Positions 1-6,510 of a DNA stretch of 11,521 bases are shown here, piece after piece (position 1 is the stretch's first letter; each line of letters begins with the position of its first letter). Below the pieces are notes generated by a model that saw only the letters and a list, made by a program, of their open reading frames with translations, did not search any database and was not told where the DNA came from. Both the position numbers and the translations under genes were made by a program. The stretch spans positions 1 to 11,521 of the forward strand of contig UQQY01000058.1 in the NCBI GenBank assembly GCA_900543295.1. The letters run 5' to 3'. The DNA is from an uncultured Oscillospiraceae bacterium (GTDB taxonomy: Bacteria; Bacillota; Clostridia; Oscillospirales; Ruminococcaceae).

Positions 1-515
1 TCAACCACACAGACGTCGTCCGGCTTTATCTGCTCAATCTGCGGCAAAAGCGCTTTGCCGATGTTGCCGCCCAGATGGACGGTTCTGCCGTCCGCCTTAA
101 AAAATTCACTGATGAGCGTCGAGGTCGTCGTCTTGCCGTCCGAACCCGTCAGCGCAAACATTCTGCACGGACAGAGGTCAAAAAACACCTCCATCTCACT
201 GACGACCGAAACGCCCGCTTCGCGCGCCTTGTTTAACGCGTCTGAGAGAAAATACATGCCCGGCGTGCGGAACAGCACGTCAAACGAGCAGAGCGCGTCA
301 AGATAGCCCTCCCCAAGGATAAAGCGCGCTCCCTCTTTTTCCAGGATACGCCCGTCTTCGCCGAGCGCCGCCATTTCACGTTTGTCGAGCACTGTTACGG
401 AAATTCCCTTTCTGAGCATCAGACGGATCAGTTCAAAGTGGCTTACGCCAAGTCCTGCCACGCCGACGCGCTTCTGTTTTAATTCCTCGAAAAACAATTG
501 CGGGTTACGAATCAT
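1..515 (-). CDS. murD: UDP-N-acetylmuramoyl-L-alanine--D-glutamate ligase (MurD), N-terminal part
   Basis: MurD is the cytoplasmic ATP-dependent ligase that adds D-glutamate to UDP-MurNAc-L-Ala in peptidoglycan precursor synthesis. Reading the minus strand from 515 gives 171 complete codons before the window edge, so the C-terminal part of the central domain and the ligase C-terminal domain are missing. The N-terminal nucleotide-sugar-binding fold carries GVAGLGVSHFEL (about residues 18-29). The ATP-binding loop TGSDGKTTT lies at 123-131, and LGGNIGKALL at 148-157 is the MurD-type motif following the P-loop that separates it from MurC, MurE and MurF. The ATG at 515-513 follows a GGGAGG ribosome-binding site (revcomp of 525-530). 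The gene is divergent from asnA and has its own consensus promoter about 130 nt upstream. Identity is strong by motif; whether more cell-wall genes follow lies outside the window. Confidence 0.92.
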   Translation of the reverse strand, partial: MIRNPQLFFEELKQKRVGVAGLGVSHFELIRLMLRKGISVTVLDKREMAALGEDGRILEKEGARFILGEGYLDALCSFDVLFRTPGMYFLSDALNKAREAGVSVVSEMEVFFDLCPCRMFALTGSDGKTTTSTLISEFFKADGRTVHLGGNIGKALLPQIEQIKPDDVCVV

Positions 516-544
516 TTGAGATATCCTCCCTTTATTTCCACGCC

Positions 545-577
545 CGGCTGCAGACTGTACATACACAGCGGCAGCCG
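545..577 (-). promoter_or_regulatory. Stem-loop in the murD 5' leader
   Basis: The arms 545-551 (CGGCTGC) and 571-577 (GCAGCCG) are perfect 7-bp complements. Inside them CTGT (555-558) pairs with ACAG (565-568) around a 6-nt loop, with a small asymmetric internal loop between the two stems. On the murD transcript this lies about 30 nt upstream of the start codon. No U-run follows, so it is not an intrinsic terminator. A role in regulation or mRNA stability is possible; I recognise no known riboswitch or T-box signature. Confidence 0.5.
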
Positions 578-606
578 CGCCTTCTCACTGGACCCATTAT
601 CCGCCT

Positions 607-623
607 CGCTCCTTTGTGGAGCG
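607..623 (-). promoter_or_regulatory. Small promoter-proximal hairpin in the murD leader
   Basis: CGCTCC (607-612) and GGAGCG (618-623) form a perfect 6-bp stem with a 5-nt loop, about 20 nt downstream of the predicted murD transcription start. There is no U-tract after it on the minus strand. Such 5' hairpins can protect a transcript from decay; here the role is only inferred. Confidence 0.4.
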
Positions 624-650
624 CATGGCCGAAAAAAGCCTTCGATCTGT

Positions 651-679
651 ATTATACTGTGCCGTCAGGAATTTATCAA
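651..679 (-). promoter_or_regulatory. Sigma-A-type promoter for murD
   Basis: On the minus strand a -35 box TTGATA (revcomp of 674-679) is separated by exactly 17 bases from a perfect -10 box TATAAT (revcomp of 651-656). The expected start of transcription is near 643-645, giving a leader of about 130 nt before the murD ATG. The match to the housekeeping consensus is 4/6 and 6/6 with ideal spacing. Confidence 0.8.
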
Positions 680-737
680 GAAGAGACTTCCATTTCAGCG
701 CAAAAAGCCGGCTTTGCCCCGATACGTGTTAAAAGCC

Positions 738-766
738 TTGAAAATGGGCCCTGAAAATGGTATAGT
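738..766 (+). promoter_or_regulatory. Sigma-A-type promoter for the asnA-glnN-ispD operon
   Basis: TTGAAA (738-743) and TATAGT (761-766) are separated by exactly 17 bases, a good housekeeping promoter. Transcription would start near 772-774, leaving a leader of about 100 nt before the preferred asnA ATG at 873. No other comparable promoter is seen upstream of glnN or ispD, so this one probably drives all three genes. Confidence 0.78.
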
Positions 767-837
767 TTAAAGTAGTTTTCCTTTAATAATATAGAGCGTG
801 CCGCATATAAAATGCATTGCTGCGCAAAATCAACACG

Positions 838-857
838 TGCCGCCGCCCAGCGCGGCA
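838..857 (+). promoter_or_regulatory. Stem-loop just upstream of the asnA ribosome-binding site
   Basis: TGCCGC (838-843) and GCGGCA (852-857) form a 6-bp GC-rich stem with an 8-nt loop, ending 4 bases before the GGAG ribosome-binding site at 862-865. It lies in the transcribed leader if asnA starts at 873. If the GTG at 798 were used instead, this stretch would be coding. It might tune ribosome access, but nothing shows that directly. Confidence 0.35.
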
Positions 858-872
858 GAATGGAGTTCCTTT

Positions 873-1883
873 ATGACAGACTGTCTCACCCCGCCGGAGC
901 ACTACCGCCCGGCACTTTCCCTGATTGAAACGGAAATTGCGCTCAAAACCGTTAAAGATACGTTTGAACGCTGCCTTGCGCGGAACCTCTCGCTTACGCG
1001 CGTTTCTGCACCTCTGTTTGTGCGCACGGGCACTGGCTTAAACGATGATCTTTCCGGAACAGAGCGCCCCGTCGCGTTTGACGTGCCCTCCTGCGGCGCG
1101 GAGTATCAGATCGTGCATTCTCTCGCCAAATGGAAGCGCATGGCGCTTAAAGAGTACGGCTTTGCTCCTCATACCGGCCTCTATACTGATATGAATGCGA
1201 TCCGCCGCGACGAGGTTCCCGACTGTCTGCATTCGATCTATGTCGATCAGTGGGACTGGGAAAAGATCATTACACCCGAGGAGCGCTCGCTCGATACGCT
1301 GACCGAAGCGGTAAACCGCATCATGGAGGCACTCACTGAAAGCGAGGCGGCGCTCTGTCTGCGTTTTCCGCAGATGAAGCCGTTTCTCTCCCGCGAGGTC
1401 TTTGTCGTCTCTGCACAGGAGCTTGCAGACCGCTGGCCGGAGCTTTCTCCAAAGGAGCGTGAGGACGCCATATGTAGGGAAAAGAAGACCGTCTTTTTGA
1501 CTGGTATCGGCGGCAATCTCCGCGAGGGTAAGCCCCACGATATGCGCGCTCCCGATTATGACGATTGGGACAAAAACGGCGATCTTCTGATTTGGTATCC
1601 GGTGCTTGACCGTGCAGTGGAGGTAAGCTCTATGGGTATCCGCGTGGATGCGGATACCATGCGCACGCAGCTTAGAGCTGCGCACTGCGAAGAGCGCGCA
1701 GCCCTGCCGTTTCACCAATCGCTTTTAAACGGTGAGCTTCCGCAGACGATGGGCGGCGGAATCGGCCAATCGCGTATTTGCATGCTTCTTTTGCAGAAGG
1801 CGCATATCGGCGAGGTACAGTCCTCCGTCTGGCCGGACGGCATGCGCGCGGCTTTTCTCCGCGCGGGCGTTCCGCTGCTGTGA
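873..1883 (+). CDS. asnA: Aspartate--ammonia ligase (asparagine synthetase A)
   Basis: AsnA makes asparagine from aspartate, ammonia and ATP in the cytoplasm, using a class II aminoacyl-tRNA-synthetase-like catalytic fold. The 336-residue product carries the family's landmarks in order: VHSLAKWKR (81-89), GLYTDMNAIRRDE (102-114), YVDQWDWEK (123-131), HDMRAPDYDDW (222-232), NGDLLIWYPV (235-244), SSMGIRVDAD (252-261) and GGGIGQSR (294-301), which contains the terminal ATP-binding arginine. I chose the ATG at 873 because GGAG at 862-865 is well placed and the length matches the roughly 330-residue family. An in-frame GTG at 798 would add 25 residues lacking family similarity and has no ribosome-binding site. 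The gene is first in an operon with glnN, so two ammonia-assimilating enzymes are made together. Confidence 0.95.
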   Translation: MTDCLTPPEHYRPALSLIETEIALKTVKDTFERCLARNLSLTRVSAPLFVRTGTGLNDDLSGTERPVAFDVPSCGAEYQIVHSLAKWKRMALKEYGFAPHTGLYTDMNAIRRDEVPDCLHSIYVDQWDWEKIITPEERSLDTLTEAVNRIMEALTESEAALCLRFPQMKPFLSREVFVVSAQELADRWPELSPKEREDAICREKKTVFLTGIGGNLREGKPHDMRAPDYDDWDKNGDLLIWYPVLDRAVEVSSMGIRVDADTMRTQLRAAHCEERAALPFHQSLLNGELPQTMGGGIGQSRICMLLLQKAHIGEVQSSVWPDGMRAAFLRAGVPLL

Positions 1884-1885
1884 CG

Positions 1886-1909
1886 CATCGGCCGTTTGAC
1901 GGGCCGATG
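1886..1909 (+). other. Intercistronic hairpin between asnA and glnN
   Basis: CATCGGCC (1886-1893) and GGCCGATG (1902-1909) form a perfect 8-bp stem with an 8-nt loop, starting two bases after the asnA stop codon. The sequence after it is A-rich with no U-run, so it is not a standard intrinsic terminator. It may protect the asnA message from 3' decay, or set the asnA to glnN ratio through partial termination or processing. Confidence 0.5.
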
Positions 1910-1956
1910 AAGAATACAGAAAACAGAGCGTAAGACAAATAAAAGGAGATCGACAT

Positions 1957-4041
1957 ATGTCATTTGATTTTACACAGTTTGGCTCAATGGTATTCGGCGA
2001 CGAGGAGATGAAGCGCCGCCTGCCAGAGACGGTCTATGCATCGTTAAAGAAATCCATCGACGGCGGACTTCCGCTTGATCCTGCCATCGCAGATGACGTA
2101 GCGTCCGCAATGATGGGCTGGGCTATTGAAAAGGGCGCCACTCACTACACCCACTGGTTCCAGCCGATGAACAACATCACCGCAGGCAAGCATGACAGCT
2201 TCCTTTCGCTCGGAAAAGACGGCAAAACCTGTCTTCGCTTTTCCGGAAAGGAACTGATAAAAGGCGAGCCGGACGCATCGAGCTTTCCGAACGGCGGTCT
2301 GCGCAACACGTTTGAGGCGCGCGGCTATACCACATGGGACTGCACCTCTCCGGCTTTTGTCCGGGACGGTACGCTGTATATTCCGACGGCTTTCTGCTCC
2401 TATACTGGGGAGGCGCTCGATACCAAAACTCCGCTTCTGCGCTCCATGTCGGTCATTTCCGAACAGGCGATACGGCTTTTAAGGCTGTTCGGAAACAAAA
2501 CAGCCACGCGCGTGACGGCAACCGTCGGCGCGGAGCAGGAGTATTTTCTGATTGACCGCGCGCTTTATGAAAGGCGGCTTGACTTAAAGATCTGCGGGCG
2601 CACGCTGTACGGCGCGAAGCCCGCAAAGGGACAGGAAATGGAGGATCATTATTTTGGCCGCATCCGCCTGCGCGTCGCCGCCTTTATGCGGGAGCTGGAC
2701 GAAGCGCTGTGGCGGCTGGGTGTTACCGCCAAGACAAAGCACAATGAGGTCGCTCCTGCCCAGCATGAGCTTGCCCCGATCTTCGACACGGTAAATATCG
2801 CTGGCGACCACAACCAACTGACTATGGAGGTCATGCGCGTGATTGCAAAGAAAAACGGCCTCGCCTGCTTATTGCACGAAAAGCCCTTTGCCGGCGTAAA
2901 CGGTTCAGGCAAGCACAACAACTGGTCGCTTTCTGCGGACGACGGTACAAACCTGCTCGATCCGGGCAAAAACCCGTATGAGAATATGCAGTTTCTCGTC
3001 ATGCTTTGCGCAGTGATTGCCGCTGTAGACAATCATGCCGACCTGCTGCGCATGTCTGCGGCTGTTCCGGGCAACGATTACCGCTTAGGTGCAAGCGAAG
3101 CGCCGCCCGCCATTATTTCCGTCTTTCTGGGCGAACAGCTTACCTCCATCCTTTCAGAGCTTGCCGAGGGGCATCATCCAAACAGGCTTGCCAGGACGGA
3201 GCTTTACACCGGCGTACCGACTATTCCGCCCTTAAAGCGGGACGACAGCGACCGCAACCGCACCTCGCCGTTCGCTTTCACAGGAAATAAGTTTGAGTTC
3301 CGCATGGTCGGCTCGTCCGCCTCTATCGCATGCGCGAACTACGTTTTAAACACCATCGTTGCGGAAAGTCTGGACGAGATCTGTACCCGTCTTGAAAGCA
3401 GCAAGGATTTTGACAGCGAAGTGCTTTCCATCATTCACGATACCATGCGCCTGCACGGTCGCGTCATTTTTAACGGCAACAACTATACCGATGAATGGGT
3501 CAGCCGTGCGGAAAGTCTCGGATTGCCGAATCTGCGGGATACGGTTGCGGCGGCGGGCGCGATTGTTTCGCCGCAGAGTATGGCTGTGCTTCAAAAATAT
3601 CATATTCTCACGCCGGTCGAGTGTGAGGCGCGTTATGAGATCATGCTTGAAAACTACGAAAAGATCATCATGATCGAGGCGAACACCATGCTCGAAATGG
3701 CGCACCGCGAGCTGCTTCCCGCCGTTGTCAGAAGCGCGGCGGAGGCGGCGCAGAGCGCGGCCTCCTTTGCGGCGGCAGGTGTCCGCAGTACGCGCGTGCC
3801 GGAGCTTGCACAGACGCTTGCCGCTGCTGCCGACCGTATTGCAAACGCGGCGGACCGCCTTGCTGAAACGGTGGAAAACGCGCCGGAGAATCTCCCCATG
3901 CTTGAGCGCGCCTCTTATGCGCGCGATACCGTAAAACCGATGATGGAATCCCTGCGCGCCGCAGTGGACGAGGCGGAAACGCTGGTTTCAAAAGGAAACT
4001 GGCCGGTTCCAAGCTATACCGATCTGCTGCATCGGGTATAA
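1957..4041 (+). CDS. glnN: Glutamine synthetase type III (GSIII)
   Basis: This enzyme makes glutamine from glutamate, ammonia and ATP and is a main entry point for ammonium. At 694 residues it has the size of type III enzymes (about 700), much longer than GlnA types I and II. GSIII features are visible: HYTHWFQP (63-70) and KHDSF (78-82) in the N-terminal region, VGAEQEYFLID (190-200) with metal-binding glutamates, KHNEVAPAQHELAPIF (261-276), GDHNQL (283-288), the catalytic-loop motif NGSGKHNNWS (315-324), and NKFEFRMVGSS (444-454) with the phosphate-binding arginine. The C-terminal 130 or so residues are alanine-rich and helical. Start: ATG with AAGGAG at 1943-1948. The residue before KHDSF is Gly77, where the GSIII sequences I remember have Glu. 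It lies 73 nt after asnA and 4 nt before ispD. Confidence 0.95.
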   Translation: MSFDFTQFGSMVFGDEEMKRRLPETVYASLKKSIDGGLPLDPAIADDVASAMMGWAIEKGATHYTHWFQPMNNITAGKHDSFLSLGKDGKTCLRFSGKELIKGEPDASSFPNGGLRNTFEARGYTTWDCTSPAFVRDGTLYIPTAFCSYTGEALDTKTPLLRSMSVISEQAIRLLRLFGNKTATRVTATVGAEQEYFLIDRALYERRLDLKICGRTLYGAKPAKGQEMEDHYFGRIRLRVAAFMRELDEALWRLGVTAKTKHNEVAPAQHELAPIFDTVNIAGDHNQLTMEVMRVIAKKNGLACLLHEKPFAGVNGSGKHNNWSLSADDGTNLLDPGKNPYENMQFLVMLCAVIAAVDNHADLLRMSAAVPGNDYRLGASEAPPAIISVFLGEQLTSILSELAEGHHPNRLARTELYTGVPTIPPLKRDDSDRNRTSPFAFTGNKFEFRMVGSSASIACANYVLNTIVAESLDEICTRLESSKDFDSEVLSIIHDTMRLHGRVIFNGNNYTDEWVSRAESLGLPNLRDTVAAAGAIVSPQSMAVLQKYHILTPVECEARYEIMLENYEKIIMIEANTMLEMAHRELLPAVVRSAAEAAQSAASFAAAGVRSTRVPELAQTLAAAADRIANAADRLAETVENAPENLPMLERASYARDTVKPMMESLRAAVDEAETLVSKGNWPVPSYTDLLHRV

Positions 4042-4045
4042 GGTC

Positions 4046-4744
4046 ATGAATGCGGCTTTGATCCTTTCCGGCGGCAGCGGAACCCGTATGGGGGAGGACT
4101 GTCCAAAACAGTTTCTTCCCATAGGCGGTGTTCCGATTCTGTGCCGGACGGTACAATCTTTTTGCTCCCATCCGGAAATCGACTGCATTATGGTTGTGTG
4201 CAGCGCCGATATGCTCGATCAAACCAGAAGTCTGCTTCTTCCCTTTCACACAAAAAAACCTCTTTTCTTTGCGTCCGGCGGTAAAACGCGGCAGGCCTCT
4301 TCAAAAAACGGGCTTCTTGCGCTCTCCGCGCAGTGCACGCAGCCTGACATTGTGCTCATTCACGATGCGGCGCGCCCGCTTATACCGCACAGCGTCATTT
4401 CACGCTGTATTGCAGGCGCTAAAACGCACGGCGCCTGTACGGCGGCCATTCCCACGCAGGATACGATCGCCGCAGCGGATGCAGACGGCTTCATTCATTG
4501 CATTCCCGACCGCAGCATGCTTCACCAGATCCAGACGCCGCAGGCCTTTTCCTTTTCGTTGATTTTGCAGGCGCATCTATCGCTTTCAGGGGACGCGGCG
4601 GTTACGGATGATACGGCGGTCGCACGGCTTGCCGGACACGATGTTTTCATCGTGCAGGGGGACAAGCGCAGCTTAAAAATTACGACAAAGGAAGATCTTC
4701 GATTTGCAGAATCGCTTCTGACGGATTGCGGATTCGACTGCTGA
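4046..4744 (+). CDS. ispD: 2-C-methyl-D-erythritol 4-phosphate cytidylyltransferase (IspD)
   Basis: IspD transfers CMP from CTP to methylerythritol 4-phosphate in the non-mevalonate isoprenoid pathway, which leads to undecaprenyl phosphate. The 232-residue product fits the family length. It shows the nucleotide-binding loop SGGSGTRMG (8-16) with PKQFL (20-24), GGKTRQASSKNGL (78-90), HDAARPL (106-112), the DRSMLHQIQTPQAF stretch (155-168), TDD (187-189) and KITTKEDL (211-218). HDAARP favours IspD over the related ribitol-5-phosphate enzyme TarI, which usually reads HDAVRP. The usual RQDSV of IspD is RQASS here, a mild departure. The ATG lies 4 nt after the glnN stop, with only a weak AAGG upstream inside the glnN stop region, so translation is probably coupled to glnN. 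The IspF or IspG genes are not in the window. Confidence 0.88.
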   Translation: MNAALILSGGSGTRMGEDCPKQFLPIGGVPILCRTVQSFCSHPEIDCIMVVCSADMLDQTRSLLLPFHTKKPLFFASGGKTRQASSKNGLLALSAQCTQPDIVLIHDAARPLIPHSVISRCIAGAKTHGACTAAIPTQDTIAAADADGFIHCIPDRSMLHQIQTPQAFSFSLILQAHLSLSGDAAVTDDTAVARLAGHDVFIVQGDKRSLKITTKEDLRFAESLLTDCGFDC

Positions 4745-4778
4745 GCACAGCGATAAGCTGTTTGCCCTGTAGGCTATC

Positions 4779-4800
4779 CCGCTCAGGTTAAGCGGATTTT
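4779..4800 (+). terminator. Weak terminator-like hairpin after ispD
   Basis: CCGCT (4779-4783) and AGCGG (4791-4795) form a 5-bp stem with a 7-nt loop, followed by ATTTT. Another short stem, ACAGC/GCTGT around 4747-4761, lies just before it. Both are short and the T-run is only four bases, so termination here would be partial at best. Confidence 0.3.
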
Positions 4801-4824
4801 GAAGAATTTCACTTATCTTCAAAA
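4797..4824. repeat. Perfect 9-bp inverted repeat upstream of the aldo/keto reductase gene
   Basis: TTTTGAAGA (4797-4805) and TCTTCAAAA (4816-4824) are exact reverse complements separated by 10 bases. The repeat lies in the 150-base gap between ispD and the reductase, about 70 bases before its start codon. The arm spacing fits binding by a dimeric regulator to two successive major grooves. I could not find a convincing promoter beside it: TTATAC at 4848-4853 is a possible -10 box but has no good -35 box. Confidence 0.5.
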
Positions 4825-4894
4825 ATATTCGCTCAAAAAGACTGACGTTATACGATGTTTTACATTGAAAAACAGTCAGAAAGGACGGATTTTT

Positions 4895-5704
4895 ATGTTC
4901 AATCAAATCATTACGCTGGCAACCGGCGCGTCTATTCCAATGCTCGGAGCGGGTACCTGGCAGATTCCAAACGGGGACGCGCACCGCGTTGTTTTAGAAG
5001 CGCTGGAGATGGGATATCGTCTGATCGACACCGCCGCCGCTTACCGCAATGAAGAGGGCGTCGGCCGCGCCGTTCGGGAAAGCGGCATTGTACGCGGCGA
5101 TATTTTTTTAACAAGCAAGCTCGCCGCTGAAATCAAGGGGTATCGGGAGACGCTCGACGCATTCGATCAGACGATGGAAGCGCTGGGGCTTGAATATCTT
5201 GACCTTTACCTGATTCATGCGCCGTGGCCGTGGAGCGATATGGGCGGCGACTATACCGCTCAGAATCTTGAGTCGTGGCGCGCAATGGAGGAAATCTACC
5301 GCTCCGGACGCGCACGCGCCATCGGCGTGTCAAACTTCATGCCGGAGCACTTACGGCCGATTCTGAACGCCTGCACAGTCGCGCCGCATGTCAACCAGAT
5401 TTCCTTCTACGCGGGACATATTCAGCGCGCCTGCGTTTCTTTCTGTGAAGAAAAGAATATCACGGTTGAAGCATATGCACCGCTTGCAACCGGCGCGGTG
5501 TTCAAGCAGCCGCTTGTTCATACGCTTGCGGCGAAAAACGGCGTAACGCCGGCGCAGCTTTGCATCCGTTACTGCCTGCAAAAGGGACATCCCGCCATTC
5601 CGAAATCCACGCATAAGGAGCGGCTGGCCGAAAACGCCAGGCTCTCCTTCGATATTCCGGCGGAGGACATGCAGGCGCTCGACGCGCTCGATCCGGTACA
5701 ATAA
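4895..5704 (+). CDS. Aldo/keto reductase (2,5-diketo-gluconate reductase-like)
   Basis: This is an NADPH-dependent cytoplasmic oxidoreductase of the AKR superfamily that reduces aldehydes or ketones to alcohols; its substrate cannot be read from sequence. The 269-residue product has the (beta/alpha)8-barrel family motifs: LGAGTWQI (17-24), LIDTAAAYRNEEGVG (43-57), LIHAPWP (106-112), IGVSNF (143-148) and the cofactor-binding IPKSTHKERLAEN (235-247). The catalytic tetrad is present as Asp45, Tyr50, Lys75 and His108. I chose the ATG at 4895 because AAAGGA (4880-4885) precedes it and the family's conserved start follows directly. An in-frame codon 32 residues upstream has no ribosome-binding site and lies within the inverted repeat. 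It stands in its own transcription context between the ispD operon and the envelope genes. Confidence 0.92.
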   Translation: MFNQIITLATGASIPMLGAGTWQIPNGDAHRVVLEALEMGYRLIDTAAAYRNEEGVGRAVRESGIVRGDIFLTSKLAAEIKGYRETLDAFDQTMEALGLEYLDLYLIHAPWPWSDMGGDYTAQNLESWRAMEEIYRSGRARAIGVSNFMPEHLRPILNACTVAPHVNQISFYAGHIQRACVSFCEEKNITVEAYAPLATGAVFKQPLVHTLAAKNGVTPAQLCIRYCLQKGHPAIPKSTHKERLAENARLSFDIPAEDMQALDALDPVQ

Positions 5705-5751
5705 AACGCTTGGGTATTTTCTGATGATACAAAAGGGAGGGGAGAAGCGCA

Positions 5752-6510
5752 ATGTTCGACATACATTGTCACATGCTGCCCGCTGTGGACGACGGTGCGG
5801 ATTCGACGGAAACCGCCTGCGCCATGGCGCGCGCGGCGGCGGCGGACGGTGTGCGCGCGGTCATTCTGACGCCGCATTGCAGCGTGCCGGGCGCGCAGTT
5901 CCACCTTCTGCCGGAACAAATTCTCGACAGGACGGCGCAGCTTCAGGCGGAGCTTTTTGCGCGGGATATTCGGCTCGATGTACTGCCGGGGGCGGAGGTT
6001 CTTGCCACGCCGGATTTTCCCTCCCTGTTTGCACGCGGCGAATATCTTACGCTCAACCGTTCCCGCTATTTTTTGGTGGAGTTCGCCTTTGAAGAGGATC
6101 CTGCCTTCACGATTTACATCGTGGAAACGATTGCAAGCGCCGGACTTATTCCGGTGATTGCCCATCCGGAACGGTATTACTTCGTGCACCGCGCGCCTGA
6201 TCTTGTGCAAAACTGGAGGCGTCTGGGCGCGCTTTTACAGATCAATAAGGGAAGCCTGAGCGGCCTCTTCGGCGAGGACGCCCGCTATACGGCAACCCGC
6301 CTGCTTACCGGCCGGCGCGCCTCTCTGGTTGCTTCGGATGCACATGGCTTAAACCGTCGCACCCCGATACTCTCGCACTGCCAAAAGGCGGTGGAGAAGC
6401 TTTGCGGCACGGCTTATTCCAAAGAATTGTTCGTGCGGATGCCGGCGCGTATTTTAGACGATCTGCCGCCTGATTTCAGAAGGCCTCCTGCAAAGGAGAA
6501 AGCAACATGA
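5752..6510 (+). CDS. cpsB: CpsB/YwqE-type PHP-fold tyrosine-protein phosphatase
   Basis: Members of this family are metal-dependent phosphatases of the PHP fold that dephosphorylate BY-type tyrosine kinases and so control capsule or exopolysaccharide synthesis. The 252-residue product has the family length. It shows the metal-binding signature HCHMLPAVDDG (5-15; His5, His7), TPH (40-42; His42), GAEV (80-83; Glu82), IAHPERY (136-142; His138) and SDAHG (195-199; Asp196, His198), a complete ligand set. The start has a very strong GGGAGGGGAG ribosome-binding site (5735-5744). Its last codons overlap the following ABC transporter start by ATGA, so the two are translationally coupled. No CpsC/CpsD-like kinase or polysaccharide polymerase is in the window, so the phosphoprotein target is unknown. 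A different PHP-type phosphoesterase role is possible. Confidence 0.88.
   Translation: MFDIHCHMLPAVDDGADSTETACAMARAAAADGVRAVILTPHCSVPGAQFHLLPEQILDRTAQLQAELFARDIRLDVLPGAEVLATPDFPSLFARGEYLTLNRSRYFLVEFAFEEDPAFTIYIVETIASAGLIPVIAHPERYYFVHRAPDLVQNWRRLGALLQINKGSLSGLFGEDARYTATRLLTGRRASLVASDAHGLNRRTPILSHCQKAVEKLCGTAYSKELFVRMPARILDDLPPDFRRPPAKEKAT
6485..6498 (+). promoter_or_regulatory. GNRA-capped hairpin covering the ABC transporter ribosome-binding site
   Basis: CTCCT (6485-6489) pairs perfectly with AGGAG (6494-6498) around the tetraloop GCAA, a stable GNRA loop. The 3' arm is the Shine-Dalgarno sequence of the ABC transporter gene starting at 6507. Because the hairpin lies in the last codons of the phosphatase gene, ribosomes finishing that gene would open it. 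This suggests the transporter is translated mainly when the phosphatase is. Confidence 0.5.

Larger units (their letters stand above)
516..872. other. Divergent intergenic region between murD and asnA
   Basis: These 357 bases hold no convincing gene. They contain two outward-facing sigma-A-like promoters (651-679 minus, 738-766 plus), two stem-loops in the murD leader (545-577, 607-623) and one stem-loop in the asnA leader (838-857). The -35 boxes face away from each other and are 58 bases apart, so a regulator bound between 680 and 737 could affect both. I see no obvious operator palindrome there. An open frame over 498-770 has no ribosome-binding site and no recognisable protein sequence, and it covers the promoter sites, so I treat it as chance. 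Confidence 0.7.

Noticed and set aside
498..770. Open frame of 90 codons in the murD-asnA gap
   Set aside because: It has no ribosome-binding site and no recognisable protein pattern, and it covers both promoters.
798..872. GTG start giving asnA 25 extra residues
   Set aside because: There is no ribosome-binding site before it, the added residues do not resemble the family, and the ATG at 873 has GGAG at the right distance.
1038..1718. Long open frame opposite asnA (226 codons)
   Set aside because: It is antisense to a gene with full family motifs, and its own sequence has no recognisable domain.
4046..4744. Ribitol-5-phosphate cytidylyltransferase (TarI) instead of IspD
   Set aside because: HDAARP and the overall length and motif order fit IspD better, and no teichoic acid genes are adjacent. 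A doubt remains because the SGG loop and RQASS are slightly atypical.
4799..4894. Earlier in-frame start for the aldo/keto reductase
   Set aside because: It lies within the inverted repeat, has no Shine-Dalgarno sequence and adds 32 residues outside the family fold.
5569..6210. Long open frame opposite the reductase/phosphatase junction (213 codons)
   Set aside because: It is antisense to two well-supported genes and rich in Arg and His, as expected from reading G+C-rich codons backwards.
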